This document shows positions 46,242 to 57,345 of a stretch of DNA of 64,000 bases, one piece after another. Each line of letters starts with the position of its first letter. The stretch's first letter is position 1. The stretch comes from Aselliscus stoliczkanus (Eukaryota > Chordata > Mammalia > Chiroptera > Hipposideridae): contig CM066737.1 in the NCBI GenBank assembly GCA_033961575.1, positions 61,090,771 to 61,154,770 of the forward strand, read 5' to 3'. The notes below the pieces were generated by a model. The model had not been told where the DNA came from. It did no database searches and was given only the letters and a program-made list of their open reading frames with translations. Made by a program: the position numbers and the translations under genes.

Positions 46242-48716
46242 AGAATATGAAAAGATGCTCAACAATGTATGTCATCAGGAAATTGCAAATAAAAACAAGA
46301 TACCACTACATGCTTATTGGAATGTCTAAAACACAGAACACTGACAATACCAAATGCTCATAATGGTGTGGAGAAACAGGAATTTTCATTCATTGCAGGT
46401 GAAAACGCCAAATGGTATACTCCCTTTGGAAAACAGTTTGGCAGCTTCTTACAAAACTAAACATACCCTTAGCACATAATTCTTACTACTGTGCTCCTTA
46501 ATACTTATTCAAATTGAAAATATATACACACAAAAACCTGCACATAATGTTGACAGCAGATTTATTCATGATTCCCCAAAGTGAGAAGAAACGAAGACCT
46601 CCCTCAACAGATTAATGGATAATTAAACTGTGGCACATCCATATACTAGAATATTATTCAGCAATAAAAACAACTGAGCTATTGGTGGGGATCCAAGATG
46701 GAGGAGTAGAAAAATGCTGTGCTTGTCTCCTCCCATGGCCACATTAATATTACAACTAGGTTGCGGAGAAGTCGACCTGGAGAAACATCTGAGGTCTAGC
46801 TGAACTGAAGTCCTATAACTAAGGATATGGGGAAGAAGCCACATCAGGACAGGTAGGATGGATAGAGACACAGAACAGGCCAGTCCCACACCTGCATGTA
46901 ATGGTTGAGAACTGGGAGGAGTATTTCAATCAGGGAGATCCCCCATGGAGAAGCAAGGAACTCCATACTGGGCTCCACATCCTGGAGTACCAGTGCTGGG
47001 AAGAGGAGACTCACAATGTTTGGCTGTGAAAAACTGGGGACTCTAAATATCCAGATGAGACAGAGGGCTATGGGAAACCCAGACATCCTCTTAAAGGGCC
47101 TGCACACAGACTCACTCACTTGTAGGCACTCACCCTGGGATCTGGTGGAGGAACAGTGACTTGGGGTGGTTTCAGAGACATACAGGGAGAGACTGTTGTT
47201 TGACTTCAGGATGAGGACTGGAGAGGCTATTGCCATTCTCCCTGGGTGTAGTAGTCTTCCCATGCAGCCAGCAGGCAGGTTCCATCTTTCCTATGTTGAG
47301 CCCTCCCATGCGTGGCCAAATCTGAATCTTCATTGGCCTGGTGAAGTCTGCTGGCTCCACCCTGCTGACTCCCTGGAAACCCACCATACCCAACTTGAGC
47401 AACACCGGAGGCACTTTCATGGTCAGCAGCCAACCCCAACCATATTGAACTCTTTCTTGGACAATTCTCAGGGGTCTTTGAGCCCCAGGTAGGCAGCAGC
47501 TGGTCTCAGTGTTCTTTGAGACTTTTCCTGAGTAGCTCCAGGGTAAGCACTGGCAAAAATAAATAGAAAATCAAAATCTACATTACATAATGAATATCAC
47601 TCATCTCACTCTGGTGACTCCCTGAGACTCTGGGTCACCCAACTCATGTACTGCACAAGGCTTCATGAGTGGATGAGCCTTATGGAAGCCTACAACAGAT
47701 TTTGTGGTGCTCTTGGGTTTTTGTAGAGCAATCCCAGGCTTGGTACTTGTGGCAGCTAACCTCGGTTGGCAGCAGGGCCTATCCCAAATGCCTCCAGGTC
47801 TAGCATAGGAAGCAACCAACCACAAGTCACTTAGTAGCTTCTGCTAGGTAGTCTCCAGCTAGTCATAGGCAGTATCTGACCTGGGCCTGCAGAGAGCCCC
47901 TTCCAAGAGGCCCTAGAACAAACATACCTGGAGGTCATCTTTAGACAACAGCAGAGTACCACCGAGTTAGCCCCACAAGCAGAACACAACAAAGAGTGGT
48001 CTCAATAGGCACTAGAGTGAACTGGGTATGTTCTACTCCATGGTGTAAGCTCCATGAACAAGATCCCATAAGCTGCTCATGTGGCAAACCCCACAGCCAG
48101 TCAGCCTAAGGGTCAATCCAACTCACAGACATGACAATAGCAACCATAACTCAACTATAACAGTAGGATACACACAGCCCACATGAGGGATACTCCTGGA
48201 GCATCTGGAGCTGGTGACCAGGGACTCTGTGCCACTGGGCCCTACAGAGGACCTACAACATAAGACCACCTGGCTAAGACTGGGAGACATAGCAAATCTA
48301 CCTATTACATAGAAACAAATATGTGAAAAGAAATAGAGTGAGGCAACAAAAATGAGGAAACAAAAATATATGTGCCAAATGGAAAAACAGGAGAAAACTC
48401 CAAAAGAGATCGAAGCAAATTGGAGGGAAGCAAATTGCCAGATACAGAGTTCAACACAATGGTTATAGGGATGCTCAAAAAACAGTGAAAACTTCCACAA
48501 AGAGGCAGCAAGCATAAAAAGGACATAGAAATCATGAAAAAGAACCAGTCTAAAATGACGAATATAAAAACTGAAGTGAAGAATGCACTAGGAGAAATCA
48601 CCAGTGGACTAGATGAAGCAGAGGATCAAATCAGCAATTGTGGAATACAAGGTAGCAGAGAACACCCAATCAGAACGGCAAATAGAACAAATAATTTTTA
48701 AAAATGAGGATAGCTT

Positions 48717-49160
48717 GGGCCGGCTGAGTGGCGCATTGGTTAAGAGCTGGTTTGGGGATGCCAGCGGCCTCGGTTCGGATCCCACATATGAGGGCCAGTG
48801 ACACTGCCCTCTACAGCTAACAACAGCTTCACCTGGAGCTGGGCTGCGAGCCCTGGTGACGGTGTAGTCTGCAGCCCTTGCTGCAGTGGGCTGCCATAGG
48901 CTACAGTGAGTGGCCGGCAGCTAGCGTGAGCAGCCGGCAGCCAGTGTGAACTGCCAATAGCCGCGATGAGCGACCATCCAGAGGCCGGCGACCAATCTGC
49001 CTCATCTGGGAAGAGCACAATGACGATACCAACATGGGCCAGTGAAGCAACGTCCTCCACAACTAGACTGAAGAACAAAGGACAGCAACTTGTCTGTTCC
49101 CCTTCCCCAATTCCCCAACGCTGCTCCCCTCCCCCAATTCCTCAATAAAAATCTAAAAAA
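48717..49160 (+). mobile_element. Long tRNA-derived SINE in L1 ORF1
   Basis: Head 'gggccggctgagtggcgcat', full body and poly(A). 17-bp perfect target duplication aaaaatgaggatagctt (48700-48716 and 49161-49177). Confidence 0.96.
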
Positions 49161-49327
49161 AAAAATGAGGATAGCTTAAGAGACCTCTGGGAAAACGTCA
49201 ACAGTAACAACTTTTGCATCATAGGGGAACCATAAGGGGAATATAGAAAGCAAGAGATTGAGAACCTATTTGAAGAAATAATGACTGAAAAGTTTCTTAA
49301 CCTGGCAAAGGAAATAGACATACCTGG

Positions 49328-49888
49328 TGTGACAAATAAGTTCACGAACTCATCCTAGAAAAAGTGGTACATACCTCATTGGTGAATATCATTACACTCA
49401 CCTTCAAAATACTCCCCTTGGGAAGATATACACCAATGGCAGTGGCTAGTCAACTCTTCAAAGCAATTTTGGAACTCTTTTTCTGGAATGGCCATCAGTG
49501 TAGTCATCATATTATTCTTGATGTCCTGAATGTCATCAAAATGTCTTCCTTTCAATATTTCCTTTATCTTCAGGTAAAGAAAGAAATCATTGGGGGCCAG
49601 AGTAGGGAGTAGGGTGAGTAGGGAGGGTATTCCAAAACAGTTATTGGTTTACTGGCTAAAAACTCCCTCAGTGCCATGTGAGCTGGTGCATTGTTGTGAT
49701 GCAAGAGCCATGAATTGCTGGCAAAAACTTCAGGTTGTCTTTTTCTCACAGCCTTTTCAGCATTTCCAAATAGTAATCTTGGTGAACTGTTTGTCCAGTT
49801 GGTATAAATTCATAATGAATAAGCCCTCTGATATCGAAAAGTCTTAGCAACATTGTTGCAACAAGTTCATGAACTTAATTGTCAGACC
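49328..49888 (-). mobile_element. Mariner-like DNA transposon, internally deleted
   Basis: Terminal inverted repeats: left tgacaaataagttcacgaact, and right on the minus strand tgacaattaagttcatgaact (19 of 21 match). It interrupts L1 ORF1 sequence. At about 560 bp it is less than half the length of an autonomous mariner. Confidence 0.88.
49380..49830 (-). pseudogene. Mariner transposase remnant (C-terminal catalytic part)
   Basis: On the minus strand, 'LLHHNNAPAHMA' at 49707-49672 corresponds to the second catalytic block of mariner transposases; its usual Asp is Asn here. 'LAPNDFFLYLKIKEILKGRH' (about 49607-49545) is the third catalytic block. 'AIPEKEFQNCFEELTS' follows near 49440-49490. The N-terminal DNA-binding domain is missing and frames are interrupted. 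Cut-and-paste transposition activity is therefore lost. Confidence 0.87.
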
Positions 49889-50269
49889 TTGTAGAAGTCC
49901 AAGAAAGGCAGTCTCAAACAAGATGAACCTAAACAGGCCCACATCATGACACATTATAATTAAAATGGCAAAGTTTAATGACAAAGAAAGAATCCTAAAA
50001 GCAGCAACAGAAAAGCAACTAGTTACTAACAAGGGTACTCCTATAAGACTGACAGCTGATTTCTCATCAGAAATTTGCATGTAAGGAACGATTGGCATGA
50101 AATATTCAAAGTGATGAAAAGTGAGAACCTTAAACCACGATTACTCTACCCGCCAAGGCTATCATTTAAAATTAAAAAAGAGAACAAGAGCCTCCCAGAT
50201 AAGAAAAAGCTAAATGAGTTCATCACCACTGAACAGTAACAGTATTACAAAAAATGTTAAAAGGGGCTT

Positions 50270-50382
50270 ATTATTATTATTTTTTAAAGAGGGCCGTGTC
50301 ACTGGCCCTCATATGTGGGATCCGAACCTGGGCACTGGCATCCCAAGCCAGCTCTTAACCACTGCACCACTTGGCCAGCCCC
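50270..50382 (-). mobile_element. Short tRNA-derived SINE
   Basis: Antisense head with 'gggatccgaacc'. Flanks aaaaggggctt and aaaatggactt are an imperfect target duplication at the end of L1 ORF1. Confidence 0.9.
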
Positions 50383-50399
50383 AAAATGGACTTCTTTAA

Positions 50400-53345
50400 T
50401 AAGAGGAAAGAGAGACATAAATTTGAATAATAAAACGGCAATAACTATGTACCTGTCTATAATTATGTAAATGTAAATGGATTAAGTGCTCCAATCAAAG
50501 GACAAAGGATAGCTGAACAAAGAAGAAAAAAAGACCCATTCATATGCTGTTTACAAAAACCCTATTTAAAGTGAAAGATACACATAGACTGAAAGTAAAG
50601 GGATGGCAAAAGATATTTGATGCAAATGGAAATGAAAAAAACGCCGGAGTAGCAATACTTATATAAAATAGTCTTTAAAAAAAGTCTATAATAAGAGACA
50701 AAGAGGGACATTACATAATGAAAAATGGATTAATTCAACAATAGGATATAACCCTTGTAAACATTTTAGTGCCCCTATGTACCCAAAATAGGAGCACCTA
50801 ACTATATAAAGCAAATATTAACTAACATAAAGGGAGACATAAAAAGTAATGCAGTCATAGTAGGGGATTTTAACAATAGACAGATCTTCCATACAGAAAC
50901 TCAACAAGGAATGAGTGGCCTTAAACAACACACAATATGCAAGATTGATTTAATGGATATTTTTAGAGCATTTCACCCCAATGCAGCAAATACTTTGTTT
51001 TCCATTATACATGGAACATTTTCGAAGATAGACCATATGTCTATCTTGAAGATTGAAATCACATCAAGCATCTTCTCTGACCAAATAGTATGAAACCAGA
51101 GACCAATCACAAGCAAAAACTGAAAATGCACCAACACACGAAGGGTAAATAACATGATATTAAATGATGAATGGGTCAACAATGAAATCAAGGAAGAAAT
51201 AAAAAATACCTTAAGAAAGATGAAAATGAAAAAAACAACAACCCCAAATCTATGTGATATAGCAAAAGAAGTTCTCAGAGGGAGATTCATGGCAAAAAGG
51301 GCCTACCTCAAGAAACAAGAAAAAAAATCTCAAATAAACAATCTAACCTTAAACTTAAAGGAACTAAAAAAAGAACAGGAAACAAAGTCCAAAGTGAATA
51401 GAAGGAAGGAAATAATAAAGATAAAAACAGAAAAAAAATGAAATCTTAAAAATAAAACAAAGCAAAACAAAACACAAAAAATCAATGATACTAAGAGCTG
51501 GACCTTTGAAAAGATAAACAAAATTGATAAAACTTTAACCAGGCCCATCAAGAAAAAAAGAGACAGAACCCAAATAAATAAAATCAGAAATGAAAGAGAA
51601 TTGACAGCTAACACCACAGAAATTCAAATAAGTTTAAGAAAATAGTATGAGCAATTATACTCCAACAAATTGGATAATCTGGAAAAAATGGATAAATTTA
51701 TAGAAGCATACAATCTTCCAAAGCTAAATCAAGAAGAAAAAGAAAAACTGAACAGATCAATTATTACTAATGGCTTCACAGGTGAATTTTAGCAAACATT
51801 CAAAGAATTAACACCGATTCTTTTGAAATTGTCCCAAAAAATTCAACAGGAGGCAAGGCTCCCAAATTCATTCTACAAGGCCAGCATTACCCTGATTCCA
51901 ATACCAGAAAAAGATATTACCAAAAAAAAAGAAAATTGTAGGCTGATATCACTGATGAACTTAGAGGCAAAAATCTTGAACAAAATATTAACAGCATGAA
52001 TTCAGCAATATATTAAAAAGATCATGCATCACATTCAAGTGGGATTTGTTCCTGGGGTGCAATTTGGTTCAATATCAAATCAATTAACATGATACACTAC
52101 ATGAACAAAATGAAAAATAAAAATCATATCATACCAATAGATGATGAAATAGTTTAACAAAATATAGCATCAGTTTATGATAAAAATTCTCAGCAAATTG
52201 GAAATAGAAAAAAACATATCTCAACATAATAAAGGCCATGTATAACAAGTCCACAGCTAACATCATACTTAACAATGAAAAGCTAAGAGCATTGCTCTTA
52301 AGTCAGGAACAAGACAAAGATGTGTATTATCACATCCAGCATGACAGAGCACTGGGAGTGGAGAAGGGATGGCAAAAGGTTAAGAAAGAGAGAGACACAA
52401 ATAAGAGAAAAATGCAGTTGGGGCCAGGGGACTTCAGCCTCGTGGACTGAGAGCCCCAAATCAGGCCTGCCTGCTCCTTTTATTGTCTTACAAATAAAAA
52501 AAGATCAATGTAGCTTCCAGGGTCTGTGAATCTCACACCCAGGAATTTAGCTCAGGGCCTAATCTCCTATGCCTCCAAGCTGCCATTAGAGAAGGTCCCA
52601 TGATATTATTGTCATGCACCTCCTAAGAGACAGAAACTTCCTCTGCAGAGGCTTACTGATAAGAATGCCCGAAGACAGATATTATCACATCAATAGGTAA
52701 TTTCACATGCAGGCTGCCAGAATCTGAAGCAAGGGGTCTATGCCCTTTTTCCTCTAGGTGATTCCTCCCATGGCTCCCATGCAGCTGTGCCTGGCTTAGG
52801 TTGTTCCTTCCTTGAGGAATCTTATCAGTCTTTGACTAACCAGCCACATTTTGGGGCCAAACAGGGATACATTAAGTAAGCATAATATTGAAGTAATGAT
52901 CTGTCTTTATGAAAAGGTTCATGAGGGCAGACAGGCAGGCAGTGTGATGACAGTGTATTATGCTTTCACCACTTTTTTTCAACATAGTATTGGAAGTCCT
53001 AGCTACAGAAAGTAAAAAGAGATAAAAGGCATCCAAATTGGAAAGGAAGAAGTAAAACTATCATTATATGTAGATGACATGATACTATATATACAGACCC
53101 CCAAAGATTTCAACAAAAATAACACTAAAACTGATAAGTGAGTTCAGTAAAGTAGTGGGATACAAAATTAATACTCAGAAATCAGTTGCATTATCTATAC
53201 ACCAATAGATAATGAACTGTCAGAAAAAGAAATTAAGAAAACAATACCGTTTATGATTTCATAAAACAAACAAACAAGCAAAGAAAACATAGGAATACAT
53301 TTAACCAAGGAGGTAAAAGATCTGTTGTCAGAAAACTATAAGACA
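50400..53345 (+). pseudogene. L1 ORF2 (endonuclease and RT), decayed
   Basis: Endonuclease wording at 50450-51070 includes 'gtcatagtaggggattttaac' (VIVGDFN) near 50855. The linker frame 51154-51441 (INDEW-like start, 'AKEVLRGRFMAKRAYLKKQ') is still open for 95 codons. The RT region spans 51500-52330 and resumes at 52962. The catalytic YVDDMILY motif is at about 53067-53090, with Asp-Asp intact. Many stops and a 622-bp insert at 52331-52952 break it. After 53345 the remainder of ORF2 is missing. ORF2p normally nicks the target and copies L1 RNA. Confidence 0.85.
52331..52952 (-). mobile_element. LTR-like insertion in L1 ORF2
   Basis: 622 bp foreign to L1 between repeated gtgtattat (52322-52330 and 52953-52961). 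An inverted AATAAA (52479-52484) and GC-richer flank suggest a minus-strand solo LTR. The termini do not show a clean TG/CA pair, so the class is not certain. Confidence 0.6.
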
Positions 53346-54046
53346 GTGAAGAATGAAGCTGAAGAAGATATAGCATGTATAGCATGGAGAATATAGTCAT
53401 TAATGTTGCAACAACAATGTATAGTGCAAGGTGGGTAGTAATTGGGCAAACACTGCATAAATTATATAAATGTCTAACCATTATGCTGTACACTTCAAAC
53501 TAATATAAAATAATCTTGGATACCAACTATAACTGAAAAATATAAATGAACAATTACAAAAATAAGAAAATGAGTTAAAATGACATGAAAAGACATGAAA
53601 GTACTTTAAATGCATACTGCTAAGTGAAAGAAGGTAATCCAAGAAGGCTAAATTTTGCATTACACTATCTATGTGACATTCTGAAAAAGACAAAACTATG
53701 AAGACAGTAAAAATATTAGTGGTTGCCAGGGGTTGGAGCCAGGTAAGAATGAATAGGCAGAGCAGAAAAGATTTCTAGGGTAATGAAAATATTCTGTATA
53801 ATAATGTAATTGAAGATACATATTATTATATCTGTCAAAACCCATAGAATGTACAACACTGAGACTGAATCCTAATGTGATCTATGGACTTTAGTTAATA
53901 ATAGTAAAGTGTCAATTTTGGTTCATGAACTGTAACAAACGTACCTCATTTCCACAAGTGGTAAACAATAGGGGAAATTGGGTAGTGGGTTTGGGGGAGT
54001 GGTGAGAAAATATTAATATATAAAAACTCACTATACATTCCACTCG

Positions 54047-54154
54047 CCTTTTTTTTTTTAAGAGGGCAGTGTCACTGGCCCTCATATGTGGGATCCGAAC
54101 CGGGGCCGCTGGTGTCCCAAGCCAGCTCTTAACAACCACGCCACTCGGCCGGCC
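54047..54154 (-). mobile_element. Short tRNA-derived SINE
   Basis: Antisense head with intact 'gggatccgaacc'. Flanking tccactc repeats (about 54039 and 54158). It lies in the right half of the old L1. Confidence 0.92.
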
Positions 54155-54215
54155 CAATCCACTCAACTTTTCTGTAAACCTAAAACTGATATAAAAAATA
54201 AAACTTATTAATGAA

Positions 54216-55065
54216 ATTAGCATTCAGGAATGTGGTGACTGAACTGAGCGTTTCTTGTGCTCAAAGTTCATTTTTGCAAATAGAAAGTATAAAATGTAGA
54301 CATATGCTGATCATATGTGAACAGTTGCATGTATTTTAAGTAAGAAAATAGCACTGTGAATATTGGCTAAAAATAGAAAATATACTAAGTAGTCTCTTTC
54401 CAATGAAAACATTTCTCTAGTATTCACAGAACAACTTTACAACCCTGCTTATTAGAAATTACTTCTTTTAAATGTTTTTTAAATGTGTTGATTCCAACCT
54501 CATGCATTTAGTAATCATCTCATGCATTTGTTTTATGGTAAATGTTGAGAGAAAATGATATGAATTATGTATCCCTGTGCAAATCATAAGATAAAATGTT
54601 TTTTTTTCTTAACTCATTTTTTAAGTATTTACCCAACTGTTTCGTCTGTCCAAGGGTATTTTGCTAAAGCTCATCCAACTACAGTTTCTCAGTACTGCCA
54701 CCTGAACCATACCAATGTATAAGATACTTATTTGAATCAATCAACATATGGTCATAGGTATAATTTAATTAAGAACCCATTAAATTGACTTGCCATTAAT
54801 TTTAGAGATCACTAGTCCCATGCACTATGTTCTCAGGAACTGTGTCTCACAAATCTATCTCTACATTTCTAATTTAAATTTTCAGCTTCTTCAACCTTTC
54901 CCTACCCATTCTATAATTATGAATATTTTTATTTATTCATATTTGTCAAATTGTACATGAATGGATAAATGAATGAAATTGAATGGCTGTACATTTATTG
55001 ACTTATAAAAAAAGAGCAAATTATGTACAGTGGTTATTTAAAACTAAACCTGATACATTAAACAT
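54216..55065. other. Non-coding, unique-looking
   Basis: AT-rich, no feature supported. Confidence 0.45.
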
Positions 55066-55070
55066 GGATA

Positions 55071-55120
55071 CACACACGTGTGTGAGTGTGTGTGTGTGCG
55101 CACACATGTACGCATGCACA
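55071..55120. repeat. CA/TG-rich tract with two perfect palindromes
   Basis: cacacacgtgtgtg (55071-55084) and tgtgtgcgcacaca (55093-55106) are each perfect 14-bp palindromes, nine bases apart. Confidence 0.95.
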
Positions 55121-55477
55121 GTTGTACACACTTGAGGGAAAAATTCTGAACTTTGAAAGATATTCTTTAAAAATGCAGGCCCCAAACATTTGTGAGCTAA
55201 AGCTAAGAGTACACCTAGAGGCCACATATATTTGCCTAAATATTTTAAAGCTATTAATCAACAAGCTATTAAATTAAATATATTCCATCCTCTTATATTT
55301 ATGGATGTATCATTATAACAAAATTGGAAAAATACATACAAAACTACGATTTTTATATAACTGTAATTTGGCAAACTATCAAAAATCACTAAATGTTATT
55401 CTTGAACACACTGGAGTGCTCTAAATATGAAACGGCAACATTCAGATGACTAATAAAATAAAAACATTTATAATTCA

Positions 55478-56883
55478 GCTTGTTGTCAAGATGGCAGAGT
55501 AGGTGTGGTATGCTCAACTCCTCCTAGATATTATCAGAATTACAACTAAACCACAGAACAGCCGTCATTGAGAACTCCCTGAATGAAGTTCAGTTGAAAA
55601 GAAGTCCTACAACTAAGGATATGCAGAAGAAGCCATGTCTAGACTGGTAAGAGGGGAAGAGACATGGAGCAGGCTGATCCCACACCCAGGTGTGGTGGTT
55701 AAAAATTGGGAGGGATATCTCTGCTGCAGAGATTCCCCCACCTAGGAGTGTGGGCTTCCAGCCCCATACCAGGCTACCCAGTCCAAGGCACCAGTGTTAG
55801 GAAGAAAAGTCCTCATAACTTTTGGCTGTGAACAACAGTGGGGAATGTTGTTGAGGGGCCTGTTACTGAGTGAAACAAAGATATGCTGGAGTCCTTAAAG
55901 GGCCCACATATGGACTTACTTACTGATGCACTCACTCTCTGTGAGCTCTAGTGCTGGGGCAGCATCTTGAAAGGACCACAGACATATGGGGAGGAAATGA
56001 ATTGTCTGACCTCAGGGAGAGGGTTGGAGCTTCATCTTTCTCCCTTACAGAAGTGTTGGCAGAAAGCATTGTTCCTTTGTTGAGGCCTTCACCAACCCAG
56101 CCTGCACTAAGGCAGGCGCCATATTTGAGTCTCTGTCAACCTAATTAACACTGTTTGCTCTGCCATGATGATTCCCTGAGACCCTGCTCCACCCTAATTG
56201 CAGGCTCACCCAAGCTGCATCCAGTGGCTTTTCCATACAAATAGCCTATGATTGATCAGGCTGTAGACTTTCCTAAAATCTCTCAAAAAGTTTACAAATC
56301 CCCAAACAAGCTGCCACTGACCTGTGTGCCCCATACCTCTTGCTAAGCAGCCCCAAGCCTGGCACTAGTGGCAGTCATCTTCAGATCACTTTGTAGCTCA
56401 TACCAAGTAGCCCCAGGCAGAGCATAGGCAGTGGCTGAATTTGGCCTGCACCAGAGCCACTGCCAAGAGACCCAAGAACCAGCATACTCTGTGGCCAGCT
56501 TCAGATGACACCAGAGCAAAACCCATGCACCTCCACAGAAGACACACCCAAAGGGCAAACTCAGCAGGCACCAGAGCCCCACAAAAGTGAATTCTGCTCC
56601 ATAGGGTCCTGCACAACCGCCACTCCACTATAGTTGAAGGGATTAAGGAGAAGAGCTTAAGAAGTTCAAATTGGTAATTACAAAATAGTCATGGGGATAG
56701 AAAGTATAGCATAGGGAATATAGTCCATAATATTGTAATAACTATGTATGGTGTCAGATGAGCACTAGATTTATCATTGTGATCACTTTGTAAGTTGCAT
56801 AAATGTCTAATCACAATGTTGTACACCTGAAAATAATACAATATTGTATGCCAACTGAAAAATAAAAAAAATATTTTAAAAAC
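55478..56883 (+). mobile_element. Mini-L1: 5'UTR joined directly to 3'UTR
   Basis: Starts 'gcttgttgtcaagatggcag' and follows the 5'UTR of the L1 at 46684 to about 56635. It then passes near 56636-56645 straight into L1 3'UTR ('ttcaaattggtaattacaaa', 'gttgtacacctgaaaataat', A-rich tail). Flanks acatttataattca (55464-55477) and acatttgtaattca (56884-56897) are a 13-of-14 target duplication. ORF1 and ORF2 are absent. Confidence 0.85.
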
Positions 56884-57021
56884 ACATTTGTAATTCAAAA
56901 ACTATTATACTATATTATTCCATTAATGTCATTTTATTGCTTTCATTTTGACAAAATAATTATGTTGTTATAATGAAGTTTCACATAATGTATGTTCTAG
57001 TGATTGTAATGACCTAAAGCT

Positions 57022-57345
57022 AGAGTTGTCAAACTTTTCATGCAAAGGATCAGTACAAATTCTCAGCTTTGCAGACCATGTAGTCTCTGTCATACCTACT
57101 CAACTCTGCTGTTGTAGCATGAAACTAGCCATAGATAATAGGTAAGTGAATAGCCAGGACTTTGTTCCAATAAAACTTTATGGACACTGAAATTTGAATT
57201 TTATATAACTCACATGTCACAAAATATTATTATTTTGATTTCTTCATCACTCAAAATGTAAAAACCATGCTTAGCCACAAGCCATTCAAAAACAGGCTGC
57301 ATTTGTCCTGTAAGCTATAGTTCAATCTGACCCTTTACCTAAAGA
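57022..57345 (+). repeat. hAT/Charlie-type DNA transposon relic
   Basis: 'gcagaccatgtagtctctgtc', 'ctactcaactctgctgttgtag', 'gttccaataaaactttatgg' and 'aacaggctgcatttg' follow the order of a common mammalian non-autonomous hAT element. Confidence 0.7.

Larger units (their letters stand above)
48350..50265 (+). pseudogene. L1 ORF1, decayed and split by SINE and mariner
   Basis: Sense wording of ORF1 is spread over 48350-48716, 49178-49327 and 49889-50265. The coiled-coil part lies around 48540-48700, and the RRM/CTD part around 49900-50200 ('cacattataattaaaatggc', 'gggtactcctataagactgac'). Several stops are present in addition to the two insertions. The protein would be an RNA-binding retrotransposition factor; here it is a relic. 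Confidence 0.8.
46684..53565 (+). mobile_element. Near-full-length but broken L1, host to several later insertions
   Basis: Begins 'ggtggggatccaagatggagg', a 5'UTR of the same subfamily as the one at 55.48 kb. It continues through ORF1 (48.35-50.27 kb) and ORF2 (50.4-53.35 kb), then jumps near 53345 from the RT region to the 3'UTR ('gagaatatagtcattaatgt', 'gctgtacacttcaaacta'). It carries two SINEs, a mariner and an LTR-like insert. Left edge aactgagctatt and right edge aatgagttaaaa are a weak candidate target duplication. Confidence 0.88.
44846..54215 (+). mobile_element. Old L1 3' part, split by a younger L1
   Basis: Left half 44846-46683 is decayed ORF2 C-terminal sequence ('gcaattcaatggagaaataa', 'acaactggacattcacatgc', 'tatactagaatattattcagc'). 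Right half 53566-54215 resumes the same reading ('aaatgcatactgctaagtgaaag', 'ggttgccaggggttggagcc', 'aacccatagaatgtacaacac', final 'acctaaaactgat' and A-rich tail). The halves are collinear with one L1 3' end when 46684-53565 is removed. Two SINEs lie in the left half and one in the right. Confidence 0.82.

Noticed and set aside
46623..47492. Cluster of 70-139-codon ORFs on both strands
   Set aside because: They fall in the GC-richer 5'UTR of the L1 at 46684, which has few stops; no protein family is recognised.
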